Positions 52,462 through 59,861 of a stretch of 64,000 nucleotides of DNA are shown here, piece by piece (position 1 is the stretch's first letter; every line of letters starts with the position of its first letter). The DNA is from Haloglomus salinum (GTDB lineage: Archaea; Halobacteriota; Halobacteria; Halobacteriales; Haloarculaceae). The notes under the pieces were generated by a model. That model had not been told where the DNA came from. It was given only the letters and a program-made list of their open reading frames with translations, and ran no database searches. A program made the translations under genes and the position numbers. The stretch lies in contig NZ_CP101153.1 of assembly GCF_024298825.1 (NCBI RefSeq), positions 3,596,001-3,660,000 of the forward strand, written 5' to 3'.

Positions 52462-53249
52462 GCGACGCCGAGTGGGGGAGCGACGAGGACCTCGGCGACT
52501 CGTTCGACGACCCGACCGCGTACGCGGCGCGGGCGCCCGAGCCGGCGAGTATCGTCGAGGACGGCGACGACCCACCCGTGTTCGCGGTCGGCGTCGGCCC
52601 CGGCAACTCGGAGTACCTGGTCCCGCGTGCCGAGCGTGCCGTCCGCGAGGCCGACGTGCTGGTGGGCTTCGAGACCGTCGTCGACGTGGTCCGCGAACAC
52701 GCCACCGGCGAGGTGCTCGAATGCGGCTACCGCGACCAGGCCGCCACCCTCGAAACGTTCGCCGACCGCGTCCACGAGGGCGCGCGCGGGACGGCCGTCC
52801 TGATGGGCGACCCGAACCACTCGGGCTACCAGCTGGTCGGGCGCGTCGAGCGCCACGTCGACCGACCGGTGCGCGTGATTCCGGGCATCTCGTCGCTCCA
52901 GCTCGCAGCCTCGCGGGCCCGCACCCCGATGGAGGAGAGCACGTTCGTCACACTCCACCGCCGCGGCGACCTGACCGAGGCGCGCGAGCGGCTCCGCCGG
53001 GACGTGGGTGACCGACACCTGCTCGTGCTGCCCCGGCCGTTCGACCTGATGCCCGGCGACATCGCCGCGGACCTGCTCGACGCAGGGGCTGGCCCGTCCC
53101 TGCCGGCACTGGTTCTGGAGCGGCTGACCCACGACGACGAGGCGGCGACGCGGTCGACGCTCGGCGAGCTGGCCGAGTACGCGGGCGGTGATGGGGTCGA
53201 GGACACGCCGTTCTCGGACCTGTCGGTGCTGGTCGTCCGACGAACGTAA
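52458..53249 (+). CDS. cbiE: cobalt-precorrin-7 C5-methyltransferase, 263 aa
   Basis: SUMT-fold methylase of the CbiE/CobL-N type: FAVGVGPGNSEYLVPRAE, VLVGFETVVDVVREHATG, VLMGDPNHSGYQLVGRVER and IPGISSLQLAASRARTPMEES. It acts at C5 as partner of CbiT, which is encoded separately at the head of the operon. The start is a GTG overlapping the cbiC stop by four bases. A 45-residue polar N-terminal extension precedes the core. Confidence 0.94.
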   Translation: MSDAEWGSDEDLGDSFDDPTAYAARAPEPASIVEDGDDPPVFAVGVGPGNSEYLVPRAERAVREADVLVGFETVVDVVREHATGEVLECGYRDQAATLETFADRVHEGARGTAVLMGDPNHSGYQLVGRVERHVDRPVRVIPGISSLQLAASRARTPMEESTFVTLHRRGDLTEARERLRRDVGDRHLLVLPRPFDLMPGDIAADLLDAGAGPSLPALVLERLTHDDEAATRSTLGELAEYAGGDGVEDTPFSDLSVLVVRRT

Positions 53250-53298
53250 TCGGAACTGCGTTGCCGTCGTGGCGGCGTCGGTGCCGCCGTCCGTCACG

Positions 53299-54099
53299 CT
53301 ACAGCGGCCGGCCGTCACCGTCCGCCGCGAGTCGCTGGGCGTCGCGGGCGAGCTGGTCCTCGAACGAGGTCCCCGGCGTATCGGTGCCCGTCCGTCGCTC
53401 GGCCACGCGGGCGGCGATGGCGTCGGTGACAGCGTGATGCTCGCCGAGCGGGTCGGCGTAGGAGAGCCCACCCCGGTCGACCTCCAGCTTGCGCGGTATC
53501 TCCTCGGTCGTGGCCGTCGACGGGACCAGCGGTAGCGGCACCGCAACCACGCGGTCGTTGGAGACGGTGTAGCGGGCACATTCGACCGCCGGGTTCTGGA
53601 GCAGGAACGCGCTCGTCACCTCACCGTAGGTGCTCGTCTCGCGGAGTCGCGAGGCGTGGTAGTCAGCAGCCTGTCGTTCGAAGGGCTGGTCACCACTTCC
53701 CAGCCCGACCAGCAGGAGCGATGCATCCGGTGTCGGCGTGACGTGCTCGGCCGCGCGTGTGGCGAGCGCGTTGGTCACGGCCGGCGAGGGGCCGACGGGC
53801 TCGCAGTACACTACCGCGCCATCGACGGCGTCGAAGGCGGCCGGAACGCCGTCGGTCGTGGCGCGGGCGTGTGCAGCCCGGACCGGGACGACGAAGACCC
53901 GGTCGGCAGCGATGTCGGCGAACGATGCCCGGAGTTCGCGGCCGGGTTCCTCGCGCCAGGTCGCGACGTGGACGGCATCGGTTGCACCTCGGTCGCGAAG
54001 TCGACCAGCGTGCGTCTCGAGAACGTCCGTCGTGGCGGGTGACGCTCGGGCGACCAGAACGAGGGCGTCGGTAGCCCGTGTCTCGTTTACAATCTTCAT
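53299..54099 (-). CDS. CbiX-like protein lacking the usual active-site His, 266 aa
   Basis: Two CbiX-like halves are visible. The G-H-G-S motif is replaced by VLVARASPATTD in the first and LLLVGLGSGDQPFE in the second, so the classical metal His is lost. Two other candidate ligands remain: VFVVPVRAAHARATTDGVP and GEHHAVTDAIAARV. It may be a regulatory or degenerate chelatase, or act on another tetrapyrrole. It converges with cbiE. The ATG at 54099 (MKIVNETRATD) lies in an inverted repeat. Confidence 0.8.
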   Translation of the reverse strand: MKIVNETRATDALVLVARASPATTDVLETHAGRLRDRGATDAVHVATWREEPGRELRASFADIAADRVFVVPVRAAHARATTDGVPAAFDAVDGAVVYCEPVGPSPAVTNALATRAAEHVTPTPDASLLLVGLGSGDQPFERQAADYHASRLRETSTYGEVTSAFLLQNPAVECARYTVSNDRVVAVPLPLVPSTATTEEIPRKLEVDRGGLSYADPLGEHHAVTDAIAARVAERRTGTDTPGTSFEDQLARDAQRLAADGDGRPL

Positions 54100-54103
54100 T
54101 GTA
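54088..54103. promoter_or_regulatory. inverted repeat over the start of the CbiX-like gene
   Basis: TACAAT-CTTC-ATTGTA is a perfect repeat with 6-bp arms and spans the ATG (54099-54097). ACAAT/ATTGT is also the core of the palindromes at cbiT and cbtB. A repressor or RNA-hairpin role would act at the start codon. Confidence 0.4.
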
Positions 54104-54250
54104 TTAGTAAAAGTCCAGTTGTTACTCGGCGTGCGAGGGCATCCCACATATAGCTGATGATGGTCTCGTAATCGCCATCGACTGCGGCCGGTCAGCCGGG
54201 GCTCCCACGAAACGGCGCGAGTAGCGTGTGAGGCGCCAGGAGAGAGCGGG

Positions 54251-54264
54251 CGGCTCCGGAGCCG
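54251..54264. terminator. perfect 14-bp palindrome CGGCTCCGGAGCCG
   Basis: It lies 105 nt downstream of the glycosyltransferase stop and 150 nt upstream of the CbiX-like start. As RNA it would fold, though without an adjacent loop or T-run; it may be an end marker or chance. Confidence 0.25.
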
Positions 54265-54268
54265 TTTC

Positions 54269-54290
54269 TGTATAGCGACATAGAGTTTAC
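54269..54290 (-). repeat. near-copy A of a 22-24 nt element
   Basis: Read on the minus strand it is GTAAACTCTATGTCGCTATA plus CA. An inverted near-copy on the plus strand at 58002-58025 begins GTAAACTGCATATCGCTATA. The first 20 positions match at 17, and copy B has two extra bases. The copies enclose the glycosyltransferase, DUF7124-like, DUF5805 and recombinase genes. Confidence 0.5.
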
Positions 54291-54368
54291 GAGTTGGAAA
54301 CGGGACGCCACGATAGCCACGGTCTGGGTAAGAATATGACACTTCTGGTGCTGGCGATCCGAGAGAGG

Positions 54369-55109
54369 CTACCGGAAGCGCTCCTCGAGCGAGACCTTCA
54401 GGATGGACTTGAGTATCTCGGCGCCGCCCTGGATCGGGTCGAGCTTCGTCTCCCCCGCCCGCTCGGCGTACGTGATGGGCTCCTCGCGGACCTCGTACCC
54501 GCGCATCAGCGGTCGGATGAGGAGTTCCGCAGACAGTCCGGTGTTCTCCGTCCACTCGATCTTCTCGATGACCTCCCGGCGGTACGCACGCATCCCCGTG
54601 GTCGTATCGTGGACCCGCTCACCCATCAGGATGGATGCGAGCGCGGCGAACGAGGCGTTCCCGAAGCGGTTGAACGCCGGCATGGCGTCGGCCCCGTAGT
54701 AGAGGCGGTCGCCGGAGACGACGTCGTAGCCCTCGTTGACGAAGTCGAGGAACTCCGGAAGCGCGTCCATCGGATAGGTGTCGTCGCAGTCCGTCGTCAC
54801 CACGACCGGTCTCGAGGCTGTCAGCAGTGCCTCACGGACGGCTACGCCGTACCCCTGTGGCTCCTGCTCGACGACCGTCGCGCCGTGCTCACGGGCGATC
54901 TCGGGCGTCCTGTCGCTGGAGCCGTCCACGCAGACGACCTCGGCGCGCCCATCAGTCACACGGCCGATATCGTCCAGCACCGTGCCGATGGCTGCCTCCT
55001 CGTTGTACGTCCCCATCACGACGCTGAGGTCGTCGAAGGTGAATTGCTCCGTCTCGTCCGCCGCGGCCACGGACTCGTCTGCCGACCTGTCGGCCTGCTG
55101 CTGGCTCAT
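54369..55109 (-). CDS. GT2-family glycosyltransferase, 246 aa
   Basis: A dolichyl-phosphate-sugar-synthase-like enzyme: LSVVMGTYNEEAAIGTVLDD at the start, VVCVDGSSDRTPEIA, the metal-binding aspartates in VVTTDCDDTYPMD, and the acceptor loop RVHDTTTGMRAYRREV. It would transfer a hexose from a nucleotide sugar to a polyprenyl phosphate for surface glycosylation. No membrane helices are present in 246 residues. The ATG at 55109 (MSQQQADRS) is used. Confidence 0.92.
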   Translation of the reverse strand: MSQQQADRSADESVAAADETEQFTFDDLSVVMGTYNEEAAIGTVLDDIGRVTDGRAEVVCVDGSSDRTPEIAREHGATVVEQEPQGYGVAVREALLTASRPVVVTTDCDDTYPMDALPEFLDFVNEGYDVVSGDRLYYGADAMPAFNRFGNASFAALASILMGERVHDTTTGMRAYRREVIEKIEWTENTGLSAELLIRPLMRGYEVREEPITYAERAGETKLDPIQGGAEILKSILKVSLEERFR

Positions 55110-55667
55110 ACGTCCGCCTTCGTGAGCGCCCACTTGAGAGTTTAGGTTTGCCAAAAACGACGGCCGGTCGAGATTCGCTCCAGAACTCGGCCGTTTCCGA
55201 GTGTAGCAGCCGCTACCATACGAACGGAGCTGAAGAACCAGAAATCAGGAGATTTCGTAGCTTACCGCAGGTCGGCCGCGCCGGGTTCGATCTCCTCGCG
55301 GTGTCGGTCGGCCTCACTGCAGGCTGTCTCGGGTGGGCGCTCGAATCGCTGTCGCTGTCGCTCTCCCCCGTCCGTTCGGGTCGTGTGGGTCGTCGGGTTG
55401 TTCATGTACGGGACCATCGGAGCCGTGTCGTTGGAGTCGTCCATCGGTATCTGGTGAGTTCGTGAGTGCGTTCGCGCGTCGATGCCGCTGTCGTGGCCTC
55501 GCGCGGAGCGCGAGGAGGCCGGGGGAGAATCAGTTGCGTACGTGTACAGCGAGCATCGGTCTTCACTCTCCCATCGGGGGCATCCATCATAAACGTTCAT
55601 GTCGTAACAACGGTTGCCATCGATGTCGGTCGCTACGCTTACGAGCGTCCGCTCCCCTCGTTCGCCC
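55110..55667. other. 558-bp region with one doubtful small gene and a GC-rich hairpin
   Basis: Besides the tentative minus-strand frame at 55262-55444, the main structure is CCTCGCGC-GGA-GCGCGAGG (55497-55515), a perfect 8-bp stem with a three-base loop. A TATA-like CATCATAAACG sits at 55585-55595. Other frames have no haloarchaeal amino-acid bias. Confidence 0.6.
55262..55444 (-). CDS. possible 60-aa acidic small protein
   Basis: ATG at 55444 opens a frame starting MDDSNDTAPMVPYMNN with third positions mostly G or C and many Asp/Glu/Arg, ending in TAA. A single Cys is present (PETACSEAD). No TATA box or ribosome-binding site is clear, and the family is not recognised. It could be a chance frame. 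Confidence 0.35.
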   Translation of the reverse strand: MDDSNDTAPMVPYMNNPTTHTTRTDGGERQRQRFERPPETACSEADRHREEIEPGAADLR

Positions 55668-56069
55668 GTGGCGACCGGACTGACGCTCGCGTTCGACCTG
55701 GAGGCGCTCAGAGCGTTCTCTGAGCCCGCTGTGGCGTTCGAGGACGCGCGGCGCTGGAGTGAGAACCTCGGTATCGTCTCGGACCAGCCGCCGTACGTTC
55801 TGACCAAGTTCACCCGCGAACACGCCCTCCGGAACGATTTCCCACCCGAGCCTGCCCCCGCCGTGGAGACGCTCGACCACATGCGCACGCACCACGACAC
55901 CGACCGGTACGTGTACGTCGTGCCCGACGACGTGACAACGACGCCGGACGGATGGGAACGCCTCCCGGTCTCCGAGGCCGCGGAGCGAGCCGACTGGGAA
56001 CTGGCACCCGACGACTCGGTGGATGTGGCGGAACCAGCCATCGAGGACGAGGACTCGGACTGGCCCTGA
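55668..56069 (+). CDS. DUF7124-like protein, 133 aa
   Basis: The sequence GLTLAFDLEALRAFSEP...EDARRWSENLGIVSD followed by YVYVVPDD and WERLPVSEAAERADWELA resembles a conserved haloarchaeal family (DUF7124, from memory) that has a HAD-like or Rossmann-like strand order. Function unknown. The GTG at 55668 matches the usual family N-terminus. A TATA-like box at about 55590 instead points to an ATG at 55623, which would add 15 residues. Both are possible. Confidence 0.75.
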   Translation: MATGLTLAFDLEALRAFSEPAVAFEDARRWSENLGIVSDQPPYVLTKFTREHALRNDFPPEPAPAVETLDHMRTHHDTDRYVYVVPDDVTTTPDGWERLPVSEAAERADWELAPDDSVDVAEPAIEDEDSDWP

Positions 56070-56266
56070 CGGCCCGGGTGTGGGACTGGCGGTCCGGAGT
56101 GTCTCTTTCCGCTGGTGGACTTCGAGCAATTCGGCTCCACAGGCCGCCCCATTACACCACCACGACCAGGGGCCGCCCGTCGCCCCGAACAATCCTGAGT
56201 TCGCCCACCGATATCGGAGCTAGATGAGGCACCCACCTCTCGCGGAGTCTCATCGGGACCGATTTG

Positions 56267-56389
56267 TTATCGTCTAATGTGATATGTGGAAAGGCGCACC
56301 TGTGGGCTGGGCAGTCAGTTATCGTCGAATAAGTGGGCAGACCACCCCGATTCACACCATCATGTTCGGTGATAACTGCCCTTATCGTC
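56267..56389. repeat. direct and inverted repeats before the DUF5805-recombinase pair
   Basis: TTATCGTC occurs three times (56267, 56319 and 56382). CAGTTATC (56316-56323) and GATAACTG (56371-56378) form a perfect 8-bp inverted pair. ATAAGTGGGCAG and CTGCCCTTAT nearly mirror each other inside it. The rest of 56070-56433 shows no gene. The arrangement could be a recombinase site, an operator or a structured leader. Confidence 0.55.
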
Positions 56390-56433
56390 GTGTCTGACGC
56401 AGATTGAAGTAGCGCCCGTTCGAGGGGGAGACC

Positions 56434-56913
56434 ATGAGTACGGACGGGTCGGAGACCGAACGCGTCTCGGTCAGCACCTACATCCCGGCCTACCAGCGCG
56501 CCACCTGGGAGGCCGAGGCCGAGTCGATGGGCGTGAGCCGGAGCGAGTACGTTCGACTGATGGTGCAGGCGGGCCGTCGGAGCTTCGAACTGGGAGATAC
56601 CGACGATAGCAGTCCTCCCCCTGACACTGACGACCGTTCGAGCGAACACACCGCCGGCGGCTCCGATGCGGTTACCAGACACAACTCCGAGAAGACCCGT
56701 TCCTCCCCCTCCGACCCCGGGGATGACGGCCTCGAAGACCGTGTCCTCGACCTCCTCGATTCGGACTCGTATCTCGGCTGGGACGAACTGGTCGCCGGGT
56801 TGACCGACGACCTGGAGGACCGACTCGAGGAGTCCCTCGACTCGCTCCAGTCCGCGGGCCGGGTCCGACACAGTGGCCGGCACGGTGGGTACACGGTGGT
56901 CGCCGATGAGTGA
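56434..56913 (+). CDS. DUF5805 protein, 159 aa
   Basis: The N-terminal 45 residues (RVSVSTYIPAYQRATWEAEA, MGVSRSEYVRLMVQAGRR) look like a ribbon-helix-helix DNA-binding domain. A long polar linker follows. The C-terminal 60 residues (LEDRVLDLLDSDSYLGWDELV...LQSAGRVRHSGRHGGYTVV) form a winged-helix-like end. The family (DUF5805) is regularly placed before a tyrosine recombinase in haloarchaea. The recombinase start overlaps its end by 8 bp (ATGAGTGA). Confidence 0.88.
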   Translation: MSTDGSETERVSVSTYIPAYQRATWEAEAESMGVSRSEYVRLMVQAGRRSFELGDTDDSSPPPDTDDRSSEHTAGGSDAVTRHNSEKTRSSPSDPGDDGLEDRVLDLLDSDSYLGWDELVAGLTDDLEDRLEESLDSLQSAGRVRHSGRHGGYTVVADE

Positions 56914-57952
56914 GGCCCGCGCCGGGGAGACCGGTGCGGTCGAGGACCCGGTCGCGTACTTCCTGGAGGACCTCACCTACCACGGCAAGACCGAACGGAC
57001 CCGGGACGCCTACGAGCGCGTGCTGCGCTCGGCCGAGACGTTCATGGAGGGCCGCCGGACCACCCTCGCCGACGCCACGCGCCGGGACTGCATGGCCTGG
57101 GTCCACCGGCTCCGCGGGGAGTACGCCGACAGCACGGTCGCCTCCTACGCCTCCTACCTCCACCGGTTCTACGGGTACATGGTCGAGGTCGGCACGTTCG
57201 ACCGGAACCCGATGGCGCTGGTCACCGACGAGATGGACGAGACCATCGATACGGACCCTGCACGCCGGGAGATCGACCTGCCCCGGATGCGCGCGTTCGT
57301 CGCGGACCTCGACCACCCACTCGAACAGGCCGTCGTCGTCACGCTCCTGAAGACCGGGATGCGCGTCGGTGAGCTCTGCAACCTCGACATCCGGGACTGC
57401 TCGCTCACCGACGAGGAGGTCCGGGAGGCGTACGATATCGCTCCACGCGGAGGGCTCGACGGCCGCCCGGACTCCATCTACGTGGCCAGTGACCCGGCTC
57501 GCGGGGAGCCGTACAACGGCGAGGAGCGGACCGCCTCGAACAAGCGCAAACGCGACACCGTCGTCCCTGTCGATGACGAACTGGCCGCTGCCCTGAAACG
57601 CTGGCTCGCCGTCCGCCCGGACGCGAGGTCGGACGCGGAACCCCTGTTCTGCAGCACGAAGGACGAGTGGGGCGCCCGCCTCACGCCGAAGATGGCCCGG
57701 TCGTTCGTCACCAACCACGCCCGCGAGGCGGGCTGGTACCGCTCGGGTGGCGGCGCCGAGGAGAACGTCACGCCCCACTACTTCCGGCACTTCTTCACCA
57801 CGCATCTCCGGGACCGAACCGGTGACAGGGGCGTCGTGAAGTACCTCCGCGGCGACGTGGCCCAGGACGTCATCGACACCTACACCCACAACTGGGGCGA
57901 CCGCGTCCGGGAGGTCTACGAGGCGAACATCTACTCGCTCGGGACGAAATAG
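56906..57952 (+). CDS. tyrosine recombinase/integrase (XerC/D-like), 348 aa
   Basis: The N-terminal SAM-like core-binding domain (about 1-110; TRDAYERVLRSAETFM, YASYLHRFYGYMVE) is followed by a catalytic domain. Arg I is in LLKTGMRVGELCNLD, Lys probably in SNKRKRDTVVPV, HxxR in PHYFRHFFTTH, and the nucleophilic Tyr in DVIDTYTHNWG. All catalytic residues are present, so it is likely active. No tRNA or att duplication is seen next to it, so a resident recombinase is as likely as a mobile-element integrase. It is coupled to the DUF5805 gene. Confidence 0.93.
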   Translation: MSEARAGETGAVEDPVAYFLEDLTYHGKTERTRDAYERVLRSAETFMEGRRTTLADATRRDCMAWVHRLRGEYADSTVASYASYLHRFYGYMVEVGTFDRNPMALVTDEMDETIDTDPARREIDLPRMRAFVADLDHPLEQAVVVTLLKTGMRVGELCNLDIRDCSLTDEEVREAYDIAPRGGLDGRPDSIYVASDPARGEPYNGEERTASNKRKRDTVVPVDDELAAALKRWLAVRPDARSDAEPLFCSTKDEWGARLTPKMARSFVTNHAREAGWYRSGGGAEENVTPHYFRHFFTTHLRDRTGDRGVVKYLRGDVAQDVIDTYTHNWGDRVREVYEANIYSLGTK

Positions 57953-58001
57953 TGCGGTACTTCGATAGCTCTCGGCAGGTGGACTGTCGTCGACACGACC
58001 C

Positions 58002-58025
58002 GTAAACTGCATATCGCTATATACA
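58002..58025 (+). repeat. near-copy B of the element at 54269-54290
   Basis: GTAAACTGCATATCGCTATA followed by TACA, about 50 nt after the recombinase stop. See copy A. As it contains CTATATAC it could also act as a TATA element for a transcript towards 58050-58140. Confidence 0.5.
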
Positions 58026-58140
58026 ATCTCCGGTGGCTCGCATCCGATTCCCGTGTCGCGAACACGACGGAATACGGGCCTGAGGGCCCCTGTGAGTCGG
58101 ATTCGGGTATCGGGCGGAGCGACTGGCGCGGCCGCGAGCG
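58026..58140 (+). other. structured intergenic stretch, possible small RNA
   Basis: GGGCC-TGAG-GGCCC (58076-58089) is a short perfect hairpin. It is preceded by a looser mirrored block (GATTCCCGTGTCG/CACGACGGAAT) at about 58047-58074. It lies behind a CTATATAC TATA-like sequence. No frame has coding character. A small RNA is only one possibility. Confidence 0.25.
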
Positions 58141-58242
58141 GACTACCTGACAACTTGTTCACCGTGCGTGATTGGTTGAATCAGGTCCCAGTCCACCGGG
58201 AAAAGGTTAAAGCGCGAGCATTGCGACGGTGCGCCACGACCC

Positions 58243-58893
58243 ATGCGGTTCGTGGAACTGGTGGTGAACCCGGACGAGGGCTGGTCCCGGTTCGGCCGGG
58301 CGGCCGCCGCCGACCAGCGGGTCACGCGCGAGGCCATCCACCAGCTGGAGCCGATGGACGACGGCAGCGTCGTGATGCTGTACGAGCTGTCGGGCGACCA
58401 CGACACCATCCACGACCTGCTGGCCGAGCATTTCGATGCCAAGGGGTCGGAACTCTCCGAGGTGGCGGGGAACGTCCTCGTCTACGCGCACCACGACCCG
58501 AGCCCGACCGTCGACGGCCTGTTGCGGATCCCACGCGAGCTCGGCGTCGTGGTCGATACACCGCTCGAGTTCACCCGTGACGGCGGCATCAGGCTCACCC
58601 TCGTCGGCGACGAGGCGGACATCCGGCAGGCTATCGCGGCGATTCCCGAGTCAGTGCAGCACACCGTCGAACGCACCGGTGAGTACCGGCCCGAGCAGCA
58701 GCGTCTGTTCGCGGAGCTCACCGACCGACAGCAGGAGATCCTCCTCACAGCACTCGAGATGGGCTACTACGAACAGCCGCGGCGAGCGACCTACGAGGAC
58801 CTGGCCGGGGAGCTGGGCTGCACGAAGACGACCGTCGGGGAGCATCTCCGGAAGGCGGAGGAGAAGGTCCTGACCGGTATCGCCCCCGACTGA
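58243..58893 (+). CDS. Bat-type HTH transcriptional regulator (HTH_10), 216 aa
   Basis: The C-terminal domain (LTDRQQEILLTALEMGYYEQPRRAT, EDLAGELGCTKTTVGEHLRKAEEKV, about 150-210) is the Bat-type HTH of haloarchaea. The first 145 residues form a sensor region with beta-strands (VVMLYELSG, NVLVYAHHD, IRLTLVGDE). The target is unknown. A TATA-like GGTTAAAGCG at 58206-58215 lies about 32 nt before the ATG. Confidence 0.88.
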   Translation: MRFVELVVNPDEGWSRFGRAAAADQRVTREAIHQLEPMDDGSVVMLYELSGDHDTIHDLLAEHFDAKGSELSEVAGNVLVYAHHDPSPTVDGLLRIPRELGVVVDTPLEFTRDGGIRLTLVGDEADIRQAIAAIPESVQHTVERTGEYRPEQQRLFAELTDRQQEILLTALEMGYYEQPRRATYEDLAGELGCTKTTVGEHLRKAEEKVLTGIAPD

Positions 58894-58901
58894 AGGACAG
58901 C

Positions 58902-59822
58902 TCAGGTCGCCGGGGCGACCAGTTCCGTCTCGGACTCGTCGATGAGCAGGTCCGCCAGTGCCTGGGCCCCGTCGTCCAGCTCGGCGACGTTCTCCAGCAG
59001 GACCGTCTCCGAAGGGAACAGCTGCTCGCCCAGCAACAATCCGTGTTCCCGGGCTGTCGAGCCCGTCACGGTGAGATAGACCCCCAGCCCGGTGTCGGCG
59101 ATGGCGGCCTCCTCCTCCCGCTCGGGGTCCGTATAGGTGAACTCGATGCCGTCCAGCGCGTCGCTCCCGAGCACGGCCTCGACGAGGCGCTCGTACCGCG
59201 GCGAGATGCAGAGGTCGCCCTCGTAGTCGGCGACGAACGAGCGGTCCAGCGGGGTCCCGCCGTCGCCCCGGACCTCGGGCGAGGCCAGCAGCGTGTGATA
59301 GACCGTATCGCCGAGGCCCCCGGTGACGCGGACGTCCGTGTCCCTCGGGTCGATGCGCTGGTTCACGTCCGCCAGCGAGGTCAGCGGGTCCGGGCGCAGC
59401 CCGACGACCTCCTCCAGCACGAGGTCGGCCGAGTCGAAGCCCAGTGCGAACTCGTGCTTCCGGAGGGCGCGAAACGGCTCCTCGCGCCCGACGAGCTGTA
59501 CCTCACCGGCCGGTGTCGGCACCAGTAGCGAATCGAACACGATGCGGCGAGGAAATCCGTCGCGGGCGTCACGGAGCAGGGTGTACTCGGGGGCGTATCG
59601 GTCGTCGGGGTCGGAGTAGTCCGCAAGCCGCTCGTACACGGACCGGTCGAGTGTTCGCTCTCCCTTCGTGACGGCCTTCTCCAGCCGGAGGGTGGAGATG
59701 ACCTCGTCGACACGGTCGGTCACGTCCACGGAGCCTGTCGACTCCCCATGGTCGGCCACCCGTTCCAGCACTGCCTCCAGCGGGCGACCCTTCCGTGGCA
59801 CGGCGACCTGGACGGTCGTCAT
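58902..59822 (-). CDS. divergent HisG-like (ATP phosphoribosyltransferase-like) protein, 306 aa
   Basis: The start MTTVQVAVPRKGRPLEAVLE resembles the HisG N-terminus. A later AAIADTGLGVYLTVTGSTAREHGL corresponds to the PRPP-binding loop (E-x-x-D-x-x-x-D-x-x-x-T-G-x-T) with changes. Between them SFVADYEGDLCISPRYERLVE and DSADLVLEEVVGL show the HisG strand order. Because the acidic PRPP residues are altered, histidine synthesis is not assured; it may be a paralogue with regulatory or other transferase function. It converges with the Bat-type gene with an 8-bp gap. Confidence 0.7.
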   Translation of the reverse strand: MTTVQVAVPRKGRPLEAVLERVADHGESTGSVDVTDRVDEVISTLRLEKAVTKGERTLDRSVYERLADYSDPDDRYAPEYTLLRDARDGFPRRIVFDSLLVPTPAGEVQLVGREEPFRALRKHEFALGFDSADLVLEEVVGLRPDPLTSLADVNQRIDPRDTDVRVTGGLGDTVYHTLLASPEVRGDGGTPLDRSFVADYEGDLCISPRYERLVEAVLGSDALDGIEFTYTDPEREEEAAIADTGLGVYLTVTGSTAREHGLLLGEQLFPSETVLLENVAELDDGAQALADLLIDESETELVAPAT

Positions 59823-59861
59823 TAGCGGGCAATCGGAACTGCAGGAGAAAAGCCGTCCGGT

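Noticed and set aside
54294-55145. 283-residue plus-strand frame over the glycosyltransferase
   Set aside because: The minus strand carries the GT2 motifs (VDGSSDRT, TTDCDDTYPMD).
56906-57952. An integrated virus or genomic island marked by the tyrosine recombinase
   Set aside because: No tRNA, direct att repeat, viral genes or composition change is seen around it.
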